Shown here piece after piece: positions 12,901 through 27,300 of a DNA stretch of 53,150 nucleotides (positions within the stretch are counted from its first letter, which is position 1; every line of letters starts with the position of its first letter). Position numbers and translations under genes: made by a program. The stretch covers positions 314,226-367,375 of the forward strand of contig NW_020170428.1 of the NCBI RefSeq assembly GCF_000524195.1. The letters are read 5' to 3'. This DNA comes from Echinococcus granulosus (Eukaryota > Platyhelminthes > Cestoda > Cyclophyllidea > Taeniidae). The notes under the pieces were generated by a model. It was not told the origin of the DNA. It made no database searches and saw only the letters and a list, made by a program, of their open reading frames with translations.

Positions 12901-15284
12901 ATGTTAACTCCAACATGATTTGCATCTTCAATAGTTGGAAAAGAGAGGTCTTGGTAAAGGGCAAGCAAGTGGATTCAACCTACATTCATCAGCCACAGAT
13001 GACAGACGGCAGGCTTCAAAAACAACCCATTTCTACCTCATCTTCCTTGTCCCAATGAACCTTTAATTTTAGATTATCCAATGACTGACTGACTGACTGA
13101 TTGACTGGCAATGCAAAATGGCTTTTGCCTTCGCATCACAGGTCAACCCCGAACAATCCACCCATGCCCTACTGCCCGGACCGCACTTTCAATACCTGTA
13201 TGTATGGTACACAGCAAACGGGATTGATCATTAGAAATCGTTTGCCTGTTGAAAACAAAGCAATAACAACGAAGGGCATCTACCTCCTCAATATCACACG
13301 ACGCAATCCACGATAACTCGAGAATGGACAGGTTAACCTCTCCATGAGGAATGGCTGACAGTAGTCAGTAGGTCGGAATAAATATCGAATCTTTCAATAG
13401 ACCTTATTACTGAACTCGAGGGTTCGGAGAGGAGAATAGCCCTTCACCCTCATTCTCGTCCTCTTCCTCCTTATTCCTCCAATGCCACCTCTCCAAACTC
13501 CCAACGTCAAGGGTCTCCCGTTCATGACATTTGTGCTACACAATCACATGCAAAAAGGAACACCATGGCGGGAGATATAGGCGCAGCAGGAATGTGGATG
13601 GATGGGGCCAAGCTTCGTAGTTCGGTTGAAAAAAAGCATTTGAGCAAAGTGGACACTGCGTGACTGGCCTGCCTCTCATTCCATCAGCCATTTCGTCCAC
13701 TTTTACTCCAAAGTTGTGCAATTTTATTCGGTTACTAGAGTAAACTAAGGAAAAAATTTTTGAAATGAGATTTTTTCAGACCTGTGACACCGTGGTTTAT
13801 GTTTATTATGATTGTAGATTAGCTCAGCTTAGGCTTTACGATAAACGGGCTGGAAAAACTATCTCATTCTGGCCCTGATCGAAATCTGTAGCCCAGGTCA
13901 GGCTCTTCTCTAAGTCAACACTAAGTTAACACCTACCCCTCTAATTCACGTCGAATGGGTGATAGAAGTTTTTCGCGATTGAAACGATGCAAAAAAAGGT
14001 CGATTCAAGCAGTAGAAAGCTCTTCACCACTCTTTCTTCTCCCCCACCCCGCCCACCGTCCTCTCCCTACCCTCCGCCCTCTCACCTCGCCCCTCGCACC
14101 CCCCTCTCTGCTAAATTCTGACATTCGCTTCGGTCAGAACTTAATGCTAATTGGCATACGCCAAGCACACGGAGGCTGTTACGGTGGTGGTGTTAGCGGA
14201 GGTGGGTAAATTGAATCACCCCAATTCTGACATTTGCCTCGCTACCTTTCCTCTCCCCTCTCCTGCTGCCTCCCCATCATCCCCCTTCAGTTATGCGCCC
14301 CTTGCGAGGTAGATGGCATTTCGCCTTGTGCAGATCAGACCTGTCGGTCAGGCAGTTCTCTTGGGAAAATATTTGCACCTGAGGCACGCACCCAAGTGCG
14401 TGGGTGCATACTTGTACCCCCTGATTTGGCTTTACCCTCCTCCTTCAAGGTCAAAAATCAGCCCATCAACAGGTCGTGCGGATGTCAAACCGCCACCACC
14501 TAAATGAAATTTTACAATCTCGTTCTACTGAGTAGCATCCACTATGTTAGTGCGGATCTTTTCTATGACAAAAAGACAAATAAACTATCGCCACCTCCGC
14601 TCAGGTCCACTTACTTGACATTTCCTGTCCCCCAGTTGTCGTGGAATTGCCTCCACCCGTTCCAGTTCCATTGCCACTACTAGATCCAGTCATGTCGATT
14701 GCAGGCCATGAGCCATTCTTCCCTCTCACGTCTGTCTTCCTCGAAAGTGGATTGACTATTCCGTGGGTGCTGTAATGTCCATATCCACTACTGCTGCTGC
14801 CACTACCACTACCGCCTCCGGACTCGTAGGGGAAGATTCGTGACACCTCAGAGGCGAAAGGATTGGTCGGACAGGGGAAGTAGGGTTGTTGACTCCAGGG
14901 ATCAGCATCTCGGTAGAATCGGGGAGGTAAGGGTTGGTCCGTGGTGTCAGTGTGATGGGTATGAGATGAGTAGGTTGAGTAGGCAGGTCCTGGTGGAGCT
15001 AGAGGTGGTGGATACTGGGAAGAATTGGAGTGCGCCACCATCGGATGACCACGGTAGACATCTTCCTCTAGGAAACTCTCGCTTCGATATCCTCCAGGGG
15101 TAGAATTAACGAATCCTGGTCCACTGAAGCTGTGATGAAAGTCTACACTCTAAAAGAAAAAAATGCGGGTGGAGGCGAAAGTTTTACAAATGACAGTGGC
15201 GCCGAAAAGGTGACAGGTACTATCAAAATCTTTTCATTTCCTTCTCTTCAGGACGGGAAGGATCAACATGAGAGAGAAAGAGGG

Positions 15285-15315
<31 letters not shown>

Positions 15316-18300
15316 GTTAGTCATGCAAGTGCTCCATTTTGGACAAAACTCGACGCCGTTCACCTGTCAAAACTCCCCAATTTAAGGTTGTCAACCAACA
15401 GAAGGCTTTTGCGACTTCTCAGCGCATTAATTAACTAATCATTTACACCTAGCCCAGTTTGTCTTTTCTTTTTGTGGTAAAAAAAGGAAAGAAAAGTGAG
15501 TACCTCTTAGAAAGCTGGAAACCAGAGAAGCACATTACTCTTTTGACATGTTTATTTAAAAAGGCAGAACTAAATCTAAATAAACTCGACGCCTTTAGCT
15601 GCTAGCCTCTTCAGATAAATGGGGAAATTTTTCCGGCAGAAATTTATAAAGCTTTAAAATTATGAGCTTAGCTGCTCTAGGTAGTGATAACGGCACAAAA
15701 CGCGGTGGTTTAGGGAGAAGAGTCTCCTCAGCCGCCTGTAAGACAGACTTGAGCCGAGATGGAGACACGAGGCTGTGTGGCAATTTTTTTCGGCGATGGG
15801 AGAATGGAAAAGGGACAGTGTCAAACTAGTCATTAATGGCGCGTCTATTGCCACAAAGAGGGAGTGTTTATTGTTGCACCATTTCTAGATGAACTTTTAA
15901 ACTTCCAACAAAGAGTCCTCAAAATAATGCAATTTTCCTGACCTTGTGTTAATTTGCTCTACCGTGTCATTTAGAAGGTGACCAAACAATTTCGCGGCGT
16001 TTCTGAATAGGCTTAGACAATCACTTGGCCAATGGGAAACAGACCAGCTGTGGAGAGTTTGCTCTGAACAAATGTTTGTTCTCTCCCACCCGGGTGTTCC
16101 ATTCCACATGTGGTCATGGTATTGTGGAGCACAGATGTCACGAATAGGTGGGGCTCGACATTGGAAGATTGAGGAGGCGGCATAAGAGGTCGAGGAGGAG
16201 GGTGAGTCAATACCTCCTGCTGCCCATCCTCCAGTTCAGTGATGAGGTCTTCCGACAGGCGACACCTGTCTGATGACTCCTGACAGCTCTTCCTCATGAA
16301 GTTAACATACACACTCTTGAATTGTACGGATTTGCATCCGGTGGATGGACCGTAGTCATGGCTGTTACTTGTCTTTCTCGTGGTCGCACACACACACACA
16401 CGCACAAAAATTGGTGTGTGGCTTAGAAGTGTGACGGACGACACCTTATTGTTCTTTCTGAGCTAAAAAATGACCTTCAAAATGGGAAAGACATGTTTCA
16501 TTGAAAGTCAGTCATCCAGTCAACAAACTTTCCAGAGCGGACTGCCAGTTTGCCTCAACTATCAGCCCTTTTTAATCAGTTATGACACCTCATTGTTTCT
16601 TCCAATCGGGATTAAAAGGCCCTCCGAAATGCGTGTAATTCATTAGACAGCTCCACCTTTTTCACGGTGGCAAAATCTGCTGCCGCACCTTCTCCAAATG
16701 TCATCTACCAAATTTGACAAGAAGTGTTAAATTTGATCAGTCCAGCGGCCAGGCTCGGACTCCATCAATTCAGTCCAACTGAAATGAGCGAAAAGCATTA
16801 GAGTGTTCCACTAAAAAGTACCATGACAACTAACTGACAAGTATTCACCCCTAGCAGTTGACATACAGTTTCCGGTTTCTGGGACGTTACGTACCCACCT
16901 TATTTAAGTAGTACCATAAGCGCCTGTGGGTTTTAGCTTGATACCTCCTAGGGATCGGTAAATATTAACCCATTTTTTGACCTGGACTTTGATCCACTAA
17001 TACCGAATCTTATGGTTTTCTTTTATTACAAAATATATTTAAAATCTTCTCTGAAGAAGTACTGCTTTATTCAGCCCTGCAATATCACCTCACTTCCGCC
17101 TGAATGCCATGCACCCGGTGACACCTCCAAGCGGTGGATTTGAAGGAAGGAGGTTAAGGGCAATAAATACACGATGAGGTGAAACCATAATCGCAAGGGG
17201 ATAACGGGAGCAGCGAGGTGAGGGGAAGGGGAGGGAGGGAGCGGTCCGTATTATTCCCCCGTGTTTACGATTACCAGTGACGGTTGACAAGCCTGAAATG
17301 GTCTAGTTACTGGGGTTCGCAATTGCCATTAACCTGCCTGTCATACGAGTCATTATGCGGGCAAATTATTGGAGGTCTTACCACTGCCAAGGGCTAGGGA
17401 ATTCCACAAATTCGGGACATTCGGGAGATTTAACGCGAACTCAGGACAAGAGCACGGTGGAATGAGAAAGTTGGAAACTGCTCCACACCTTCCCGACCCC
17501 ATTCTTCAACATTTTTAGCCTACCATGCTACCCGATCCTCTGGCCTGCTCCTCGCCCGTCTGGCCTTCGTCCGCGTTTTGTCGAAGGGTGGAGGACTTTC
17601 CAGACGCCGTTGCAGTATTGGTGGCGTTCTCGAAGGGAGTCAAATCGGAAGCGAAGGAAGCGGACGAGGGTGGTTGGGGACTGCCAGCCGCTGAACCTGT
17701 GGAACCTCCAGATTCGCGATCCTCAATCACCAGATCGATGGGAATCTTGCTCTTGAGGCAGGCGATGTAACGAGTGCAGAAGTTGTCGCAGAGTTCGTGA
17801 ACCTTGATAAGAGAAATGCGTTAACTTTTTTGTCTACTTAGGTGCAATTAGACCTTTATTTTTCCACTGAAAGGTGGTCTCGCGTTGAATTTCCCTTACA
17901 GTACATTTACAGCCCTTTTAATTAACCATGAAAAAACTGTTTGTTTACTTATTTTTTTTTGTTCACAAGGTAGGCATATAAGGCGGGAGTAACTTCACCG
18001 ACAGCACTCGCAAAATCGGACAACAAAAAAGACAACTTGCGTGTGCCCTCGTCTCGACACGCGTACGCCGGAAATCCCATGCACACACGCACCCACGCAC
18101 ACGCCACTTTTGGTGTGGGGAGCGGCGAGAGGGGCGTCAACAGGCCTGTCCCACGCAATGGTCGCATTAATCACTACCCCAACCAACACTAACACCACAC
18201 CACACTGCCAGAAAGACACATGTCTAAACAAGTGTGTGGATACCTTTTCAATCTCCAGAAGATGGAATCGCAGTACGTGTATTGCTTGAATCATCTACAA

Positions 18301-21300
18301 ATAAAGAAGGTGACTTGAAACTGGACGCTGAATTCTTTTAAGTAGCAGCAATGTCAACTCACGAGAAAATTTAACTCCTGGTTCAATGTTAGGAGCGGTC
18401 GATTGGCATTACTCATCTGAAAGGAAGGTTGCATAGAGGTCAGGTATCTGATATTTATTTAACTCTGCGGGGTCACTGTGACCCCCTGCATGCTGGGGTG
18501 GTGGGGGCTAATGAGCCCCACCCAGGCGTGTACCCACATCCTCCCTTCCTGGGGTGGTGGCCAAAACCCAAACATTTCAGAAGGCAGAAGGGTTAAAAAA
18601 AGGTAGAATCTTGGCAAGATCCCTCTTTCGAGTTCTCTAAATTGCCCATTACTTTGGGGAGGAAGATCAAATTAGTCCCACCCCGTCCCCTTCTTCTGTC
18701 CCCTCCTTTTAAAATAATCTTACAGCATGTATCAAACTTCTTTGTCTTCTTCTAACTTGCTTGTCCAATTTTATGAAGTGGATCAAGGGGTAGTAAGAAT
18801 GGATTTGAAGTAATAAAAAATGGAAAACTCTGAAATTAATTTCTAACCAATGTACTTTTATGTCATGTGACTACATCTGTCTGAAAGTGACTGAGGTGAC
18901 AGGTGTGTTGAGTTGAGGGAAAATGTTGTCTCTCATGCATCCACCGGCTGGGAGTGGGGTAAATAATTCAGGGATGGCTCTGCCGTTGCAACAGATGAAG
19001 AAGGAATTGTGAAACTGGTTCACGAAAAAGGGAGAAAAATTAAAAGTGGATGCTGGTAGTCAGCTAAAACTCTAAAGGGGATTTTCCTGAAACTCGTCAT
19101 TGTGGTGATCGGTGGGTTCAAGTGTTTAGTGCACTGGGGAAACTCGTCAGGAGCGAAAATAACTCATCGAGTGGATGACAGTCTTGCAATGCATTTCCTC
19201 CTCCACCAGTTTATGCATGCCGCAGTTGCAGATCCGTCGACTTGGCCATCCACCAATGCATATCTTTGCTTTTTTTGGATTCAATCATTTTTTCTTTCAT
19301 TCATTTGACCACCCATCTATTCATTTATACACCCATCCTGCATCCATCTATCCATCCTGTATCCATCCATCCATCCTGTATCCATCCATCCATCCTGTAT
19401 CCATCGATCCATCCATCCATTCATCCATTCCGCATTTATTCACCCATCCATTCCGTATCTACCCATCTGTTTATCTAGTATCCATTTATGCCGGATCCAT
19501 CCCATATCCATCCATCCACCCATCTATTCATCATTCCACAGATGTTAGATTCATCAATCCCTCAATTTCCTAATCCACTCATTCCTCCAGAGGTCTACCA
19601 ACTTCACTTCAGTCTCACGGGCAAAGTTTCGGATGTCCACCAGCAGAAAACACCGAGTGTTGAGCTCAAGACAAGGTTGCACAGCTTTGATAAGGCCGCC
19701 TGCCGCAAATTTAGCTGACTAGTAAGCCAGGGGTACGGAAAAATGAAAAAAGACAGACAAATTTGCGTGTGTGAGACAACCTTAGCCCAAGAACATTTGC
19801 CATCTGAGGGGCAAAATTCCAAAGTGATTTTCGTGAAAGATTTTGTCCGGGCGAATACGACCTCATGAAAGGGGAGCATCTGAGGCACTAATTTACGATC
19901 AATAGTAACAATGAGGGAGACTGGGAGAGAGAGAGAAGGGGAGAGGCGGAGAGCGAGAGGGAAATGGGAAGAATGTGTAGAATTTGCGGGGAGCACATAA
20001 TTAATGAGGCAGCCTAACTCAAAGTGACACCTTTGTCCGTATGTATGCGCGGTCGTTAGCAAAAATGGTGGTGGCGGTGGTGGTGGTGGTAGTGGGACTC
20101 GCTGTTGTTGTTGTGGTTGTTGTTGTCGCTGCGTCTGCTGCTGCTGCTGCTGCTTCTGCTAGCCACAGACAAGGGGAAACGGGACACGAGGGGGTGTGGA
20201 GGGGGTGGCGGGTGGATAGCCCTTCAAGACCGCATGGATAATTAATGCACCCACCACCACCACCACCACCATCACCACCTCAGGTCCACCGCTTCTCTGA
20301 AAAAAAAACAGCAGAAGCTATCCCATCCACCGCGGTCACTCTGACAACGTTACATTTTCATCCTTCTCATTCGACTCCTTTGTGTCCCTTTGCCTTTCCC
20401 CAATAACCAATCAAATTGAAAGCCCTGTATGGGTAATTGCAGAACTGCTAGACATCACCACATACATGACCTCTCATTCCTCGGACTGGAAGGAAGTGGA
20501 CATCTAAAACCATTCAGGACTACGGAAGACAAGGTAAGGCTGAAGGGGTTAAAGGACAACGATCCAAAAAGGAACCGCTTTAAAAAAATGACCTCTGATG
20601 TTCCCGCTGGTGACTCCTTTTTATAATTTACAAAATCTTTTTCTAGGAGATCCTTTTAGATTTTTTGAAAGGAATATTCTATAAGCTCTGCTAATTTTGG
20701 AAATACGGTTTTAGTCTGACATCCTGGTCAAACATTCTTTGGCGATTTTCTGGCGTCGTGGCCCCTGATAGCTCCCAAAGGAATCGAAAGATAGTTTAAA
20801 GTTTGATGTCATTGTGTTTCAAGATAGCTAATCGAAAATCACGACTTAGTTTTTGTTTTTTTCTAGGAATAGCCTTGACTTGTTGCGATACCTTGTGGGG
20901 TGATGAGAGAATGTGAATCCCTTGGGGACGACATCATTTTTCAAGCGTCTGAATGACTGTGGAAGTGCTGCCTTCCTGAATGCAAATTCAGACAAGCATT
21001 TTCAGGGAATTGTTAGGTTTTTCATTTTTAAGAAGCCTCTCAACCACAATTTACTGGCCGATTTTTAAGCCTCCCCCCCTCGACGAAAAGGACATTTTCT
21101 GAATTCCGAGTTCCACAAAATCCTGTCAGGAAAGAGAACAGACATATTAAGTATTTTGGGATGTTAGTAGGAAGAAAACTGTGCGAAAAGATGCTCACGA
21201 TAAAGCCACAAAAGCAAATGAGGTAATGTTGTTGTTGTTGATGATGATGACGATGGTGATGATAAAGCAGACTCAGAAACACACGTCATCTTCACCGCCA

Positions 21301-24300
21301 CCACCACCACCACCGTCATTTCACACCTCCATTAATGATGGGGAAGGCAAGACAAGGCAGGAGGAGGGGAGAGGGGAGGAGGAGCAGAAGGAGTTTTTGC
21401 CTAATGGCTGCTGCCAAAAGGCTGCTCTAGACGCACCATCATATCTAATGGAAGTGCTCGTCTCGAGCTGGCTGGTGGGAGGGAGTGGGGTGAGGTGGTG
21501 GATGGAAGAGGTAGTGAAAGGAAGCTCTCTTGACTGCAATCGATGGGAACTAGACCCTCTCCGTTCGCGCCTTTGTCTCCCTCCAGGTAATATCTGCTCA
21601 GGATATGAGTGTACCCACCTTTTTTAATCAAGCAATGAAACAAAGTGAGTCAGCGGGGCTAAAGAGCACGCATAAGGTTAGTCCAAAGTTTGGAGGGGGT
21701 TGAGCTAACTCTTTCTACACATGACTATTCTCCTCTCCTGCGTTTTGTCGGAATTCCGCTACAGATTGGCTGATTTGTCAAATCAAACTTACCCCTCCCC
21801 CATCCCTGGAACCACAAGGTCAATCGTTACCTCTAAGGTTTACTCATTCCTTTTTTTTAGCATCTTTATCTTTCCCAATCCGGACAACCATTTTTTTTGG
21901 AATTCACACCAATTATATCCTTGTTATACGCGTCTCCTCGATCAAGTCTTCAGAGTGGCTTATGGACCCCTCCAGATGGTTACCAGACTCACACCTATCA
22001 GAAGGAAGGTACTTGCTTTAGATGGCCGAATATTCAGGGTTTAACCAAAGAAGAATCTAAGTAGCAACGACAATCGTGTTTAAATAAAACCAGTCTTAAA
22101 GGAAAAGGCTCCACGGTGGAACATGAATTGTGGCCAAGGGGAGTAGTGGGTAAGACATTCAGAAGTGGAACGAAGTACATCGTGATTCTTGAGTGGATCC
22201 TTCAGCCTCTATAATCGCTCTGACTGCGTGGTCAGCAGTCCGTGCCTTTGCATTTTCAGACCTTCTGTACCTGTTGATTAAAACCCTCGGGAATGTAACC
22301 CTATTCTATTGCGGCTCCAGGAATGCCGCCAGAACCACACAGCCGTCCATCGACCTTGTATTATTACTGCTTATTGAAACCCTACTACCGCATTCTTTTT
22401 TACTCTTACCTTAGATGCATCCCCAGTCGCTTTCTTCTTCGCTTTTTTCCTATAAAGACCTAAAAAAATTGTTTTTTTCTTATAAATACGACTGTAAAAT
22501 GACCCAGTCATTTTATGCCCTCTTGAAAACAATGTCTTGTGGCATCCCAAAATCGCATATCACAGTCATGCAAAACCAAAAAAGTCTACAAAAATGCAAA
22601 ATTTATCCCCATTATACAGTATTCTGTCTGCCTACACCACAGGAAACATGGCGAGAGAGAGTGTAGGGTGGGTAGGATGGAGCAGAGAGAGCGAGAGAGA
22701 GAGAGAGGAGGGTGGGAGTTGTCAGGCCAGAACGAGAGAAAAAACACGCACCTCCCATCACTACCATCACCGCTAAAGCCAAACACGGTTGTGTTTGACA
22801 AGAACGTGGGTTCAACGAACCCGCCTTGTTTAGAAGAGCTTCCTTCCGTCACACCGCGGTTAGTGCTAGCACGAGTGCTGCAGAAACAACGCCGGAATAC
22901 GAATTAATTCACACTTGAAGAGGCGTAATTTTGGTTTTGCTTTTTAGGAAAGTAAAACCAGTAAGCCAGCGAGGAGACACAAATGGTTTTTTGAAATTAC
23001 CCAAATGCTTTCAAAATAAGCATAAAAGTTGGTGCAATGATGCGATCAAGTGTGGTGTTGTGGAGGCCGAAGACCACACACCGAGATTTCTGGGCTCCTT
23101 TCTCCTTCAACCCGCTGTCACTAATGCCCACATTAAAAAAGCTGACTGCATATTTATTCTACAACTTGCAGTGTCACGTGGTCTGCCCGGAGGTGACTTT
23201 GACAGTTGACGGCGAGGGCCTCCTCTCTGGTAGCCAGTAACACAAACCTGCGTCAAATTTGCGCTAGATCAAATCGCTACTGAAATTCACGGGAAAAATT
23301 TGTGGATTCAGAAAAAAAAAAGCTGAAAACTGCCGTCTTCATTGGAGTAAGCACCAATATAAGTAGCATTCCCTTTCACACAGCGCCAAAAATAGGGCTT
23401 TTGTGGGGAAAGATGTAAGTCATCAAAATTTTATAGAAATCGTGCAGTTTTTAACTCCACACCAAAATTGGACACGATGTTAACAGCATAAGATGCAAAG
23501 GTTGCTACAAGTGGAGAATGCGACACCTTATGACGTGCAAAAGTAATTTTATCATAGTTTTGGAAATACTCTGAAAGGGTGGAATAACTCGTAGGGGAAC
23601 CATTCCAGCACATCGACATTCGGCCTGCAGTCATACCATTCCTCCAGTGACGAATAAGTGTAGTCAGGCGTCAAATTTCGCACCGAACCAATTATTCTCA
23701 CGGTAAAAATTATATCCAGCCAAATAAATTATTAAAGAATGACTGAAAATGTGGTCAGAGCTTTAATTTCACATCAAACTAAACAACACTAGACGCAAAT
23801 CTCATCGGATTGTTTTCCACTGATTCGCCTAAAATGGCGATAGCACGTGGTGGGTGCAAACATTTCCGCCCCGGATTTAAAGACAAATCCGCTTTTTATA
23901 AACAACTTCTTCCTGTTTTACTGCCCCCCGTTAGGGAAAAAAATACTAAAACAAGGAATTTAATGCAAAACCAAATAATTTTAACGAAATTTTAAATTTA
24001 CAGGGCAGCATTTAAATCAAAAAATTGCAAAAGTAGGCTGGCATTTGAACCGGAAAAAATGGGAAGGAAAGGAACTTTGTAGGATACCAGTGGTGTCGAT
24101 AAAGGTGAAAAACACCACTGAAAGGCGCCGCTCAGACCAGTGGGAAAGAGAATCACGCAGAGGTCGAATTTAACTAATCCCCACACATTTTTACTTTACT
24201 ATCCCTTTTTAGCGGATTGTAAGATTACTTTTTTTAAAATCGTGAAGTCTATCCATAGTGGCGTTCAATTTGTACACCAAACCAAATATGGGGAAATTAG

Positions 24301-27300
24301 GTGTCTCATTGGTTATTTTGCAAGGTCCTATTGGGATAAATTTAAACTAAAAAACTTAGAAAAATGGGAATTTTATAACATTAGCATAAAAAGGTTCTTT
24401 TTTGTTAAAAGCTGGTAACCGAAACCCCTGGCTCATCTCAAATTATAAGTAAGAAGAGCGCGATTTTAACATGAAAACGAAATTTGTAAAAATCCAATTA
24501 TTTTTGGATACAATAGTGAAGTAGTTTGGAATTTGAAGTGTAAAAAGCCCTCCAAATTAACCCCTTTTTACTTTCACTTCTTTCTATTTAAACCTTTCAG
24601 CCTGTGGTATACCAAATGTGGCAGACACTGGAGCTGTCAATTTTCACGGCAAACTGAATTTTCGACTGCTTTGTGAAACATCACGAAGGTGTCTGTAGCC
24701 GTAAATTGGAAAAATTTTACAAATTACTGAGTCAAAATATCTTTACTTGTATAAAAAATCTCCTTTTTACGAGACCTAGAATTACTTAAACCAATCAAGA
24801 CCCCTTTTTTTCAGACCAAGTAAAAAATTGAGCTTTCATACTTTATCTCCTGCTCCTTCTTCTGAGACTTTTTCTGAGAGCCGAGCAAGCAGGCAAGTAA
24901 TAGTATGGAAGAAAATTCACACGCATCAGAGCAGAAGAGAGAGATATATTTAAAAGCTAAAAATAGCACGAATCGAAGCTTGCGCCCCTTCCCTCCACCC
25001 CACCTCATCCCATTCTACCTCACTCCTTAGTTTTTTTTTTCCTTTTCCTCTCACCCTCCCTGGCTCTAACCCTCCCCCCCACCTCCTACCTCTATTCACA
25101 CCATCGCTTGCCCATCAGGTCTAATTAAACCTGACGTCTGTGCCTACATTCGTTTGTGCTTTCGGTCGTGCTTACCTACCCACCTACGTACCCAAGTCTA
25201 GATAGTGTTGTTGAAACTGCATCAGCTAACAACAGGGGTAATGATGATAATGATGATCAGAGAAAAAGGGGAGAATGATAGACCAACAGACCTCTTTTGT
25301 AAAGACAGCAATGTCTTCTTGAAAGGACTCCGAGGAAGAGATGTCCATTCCACCATTTCGAAGGGTGCTGTCACGAGGAGTGCAGGTTGCCAGCTGACAT
25401 TTCTCGAAGATCAATGCCAGAAGGGGGAATAGGGGATGACTAGAAAGGATAAGGATTTTTTGAAATTTTGTCAGGACGTAGGGGAAGGGGAGGAGAAGGG
25501 GGAACTAAATTATTTGATTATCAAAACTGGTAAAAAGCAAGCTCATATGCCTTTTTGTTTAAACTGGAGGAAAGATCCGCCTTCTTTTTTTCCTCAAGGG
25601 ATAAATAATTGTATTAATGAGTTTTATCCTGATTAATTACTTTTGTTTAAGTCGTCCGTACAAGTGCGCTGGCTTTGCCTTTTTACTGATTGGCAACATG
25701 GTGTTTCATCAGTTGTAAGTCCGTTGAGTACAAGATGCACTCTCACAGTCAGCACGACACATTTTCTTGACCCCATGGAATTCCCTACATAAGTACACGC
25801 GTCAAAAATATGTGACACAACATATGTCACAAATATATGACGCGCATCCCTTAACAGTTTGTGGTAATGGGTTAAACTAAATAGTGTGACTGAAAAAGAG
25901 GGCAGTTTTTTCTGCCCTGGCTACGAGCGTGTTAAAGTCTACTTGTTATAAAAACTTGACACCTTTTGAAAAGGAAAAGCGGTGCCTTTAGTGAAGCCAT
26001 TATTTGTATCAAAAATAAGGAAAAAATTAATCAGGGAAAATCTTAAATTCTACAAATTTAGCCTTATTAATGCAACGATCTGAAAAATATTTACCTCCCT
26101 TTACTTAAAACGAAAGAAGGGCCCGCAGCTAAGAGGCCAGCTGCTTCTTATGTGCTCTCAGACCCACTACCGGGTGCTATTGTTGTCACCTCTAAAATGG
26201 GATGAGTTTAAAAAAATAAGAAGAATAACATACAGTGTGTTAACGTGATAAGCTGTCGTGGCTAACTAGACGTTACGGATCTCAAAAAGGGGAGGTAAAC
26301 ATTGTTAACCCCCCATTCCCCCATAAAACCTTGACAATTTGTAAATCTCGCCCCCTCCCAAACTACACAGCCATAAGAGGTCTTCTCCATTTTTAGGAGT
26401 TAGAAGTAGGAGGTGGGAGAGAGAAACAACGAAAGTAGATTTTTGGGGAGAAGAGAGGGACATGGGACAGGTACTAGACATGTAGAAAAATCCAGGTAAA
26501 TGGTCTCTCTGTGCTGATAATTTATTATCCACTCTTCCATTCAAAAACTGGGGAAAAACTTTTTCCCTAAATAAAAGGGTAATAACTCTTCCAAAAAATG
26601 ATAATTTTTTTCCTCAAGTGATCAGAACTTACTTGTGCAAAGCTTCAGTGTCCTTTTTGAGGTCACTGCCGAACTGTTCCTCAGGCATTGGCACCTTTTG
26701 GAAGGCGTGCACTTCACTAACGTAAGACTGATGAGGAATATTCAGTTTCAGTGGGGACTGTCCACTATTGTTGCTGTGGTTACTGTGGTTGGACAGACTC
26801 GATGGAATCGAGATCTCAGTCGTGGATACTGAGGCCGGCGGTGGAAGTTGTGGTGGAGGTGGTGGTGGCAGTTGTGCTGGAGTCTCATCCAACTCAGCGG
26901 AAGCAAAAGTAGGTGTTTTTGAAGGTGTTGGCGGTGTATCTCCATTGGTATTTTCAAAAGTCTGTAATGGACTCGCTGTTGACGCGGTTCCGGTTGCTGT
27001 GGAAGAACTGGAAGCCTCTGTCTGAGGGCAATGAGTGGCCACCACGCTTGAACAGGGTGAACTGAATAGCTGATTAAGGGACAAATTAGACACAAGAAGT
27101 AATTATCTTTCCTCAAGTAGGTAAAAAGCAGCTCTTTGCTTTTCTCAGTTCTCTTGTAGGATCAGACAAAAAATGTGTTTGGTTCTTCTTCAAAAAGAAT
27201 TCCAATTCTCCCCCCCTTCATCTCTAAACCTCACCCAAACTACAAATAAGGTAAGCTCAAATACAGCCGCATCCCACTGAAAGAGGCTTTGTCAATCCTC

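Larger units (their letters stand above)
10886..14614 (-). other. hth intron 7 (3729 nt)
   Basis: Lies between the linker exon and the homeodomain exons. It contains the (GGAT)n array with the 100-N assembly gap (12470-12850), a (GTG)n tract near 11974-11991, (TGAC)n near 13083-13100, and pyrimidine-rich sequence around 14030-14110. No exon seen. Confidence 0.65.
18417..25291 (-). other. hth intron 3, largest intron (6875 nt)
   Basis: It separates the first MEIS-domain exon from the next. Contents: hairpins close to the exon 4 acceptor (18469-18522), a CCAT array (19298-19580), a trinucleotide-repeat block (20061-20165), (ATG/GAT)n and (CCA)n around 21231-21314, a (GA)n tract near 22684-22708, and long AT-rich stretches. 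No coding exon was recognised. Confidence 0.7.

Noticed and set aside
12269..12964. 231-aa open frame on minus with Ile-His-Pro-Ser repeats
   Set aside because: A translation of the GGAT array read across 100 N bases; not a gene.
14840..15103. 87-aa open frame on plus
   Set aside because: Antisense shadow of hth exon 7.
16013..16444. 143-aa open frame on minus inside hth intron 6
   Set aside because: Considered as an extra hth exon. Exons 6 and 7 already join in phase 0, and it contains nothing MEIS-like.
20041..20241. Val/Ala-rich frame on plus
   Set aside because: Trinucleotide repeats (GTG, TTG, CTG) in an intron; low complexity only.
26748..27116. 122-aa open frame on minus overlapping hth exon 2
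   Set aside because: Another frame of exon 2. The chosen frame leads directly into the conserved MEIS domain with matching phase.
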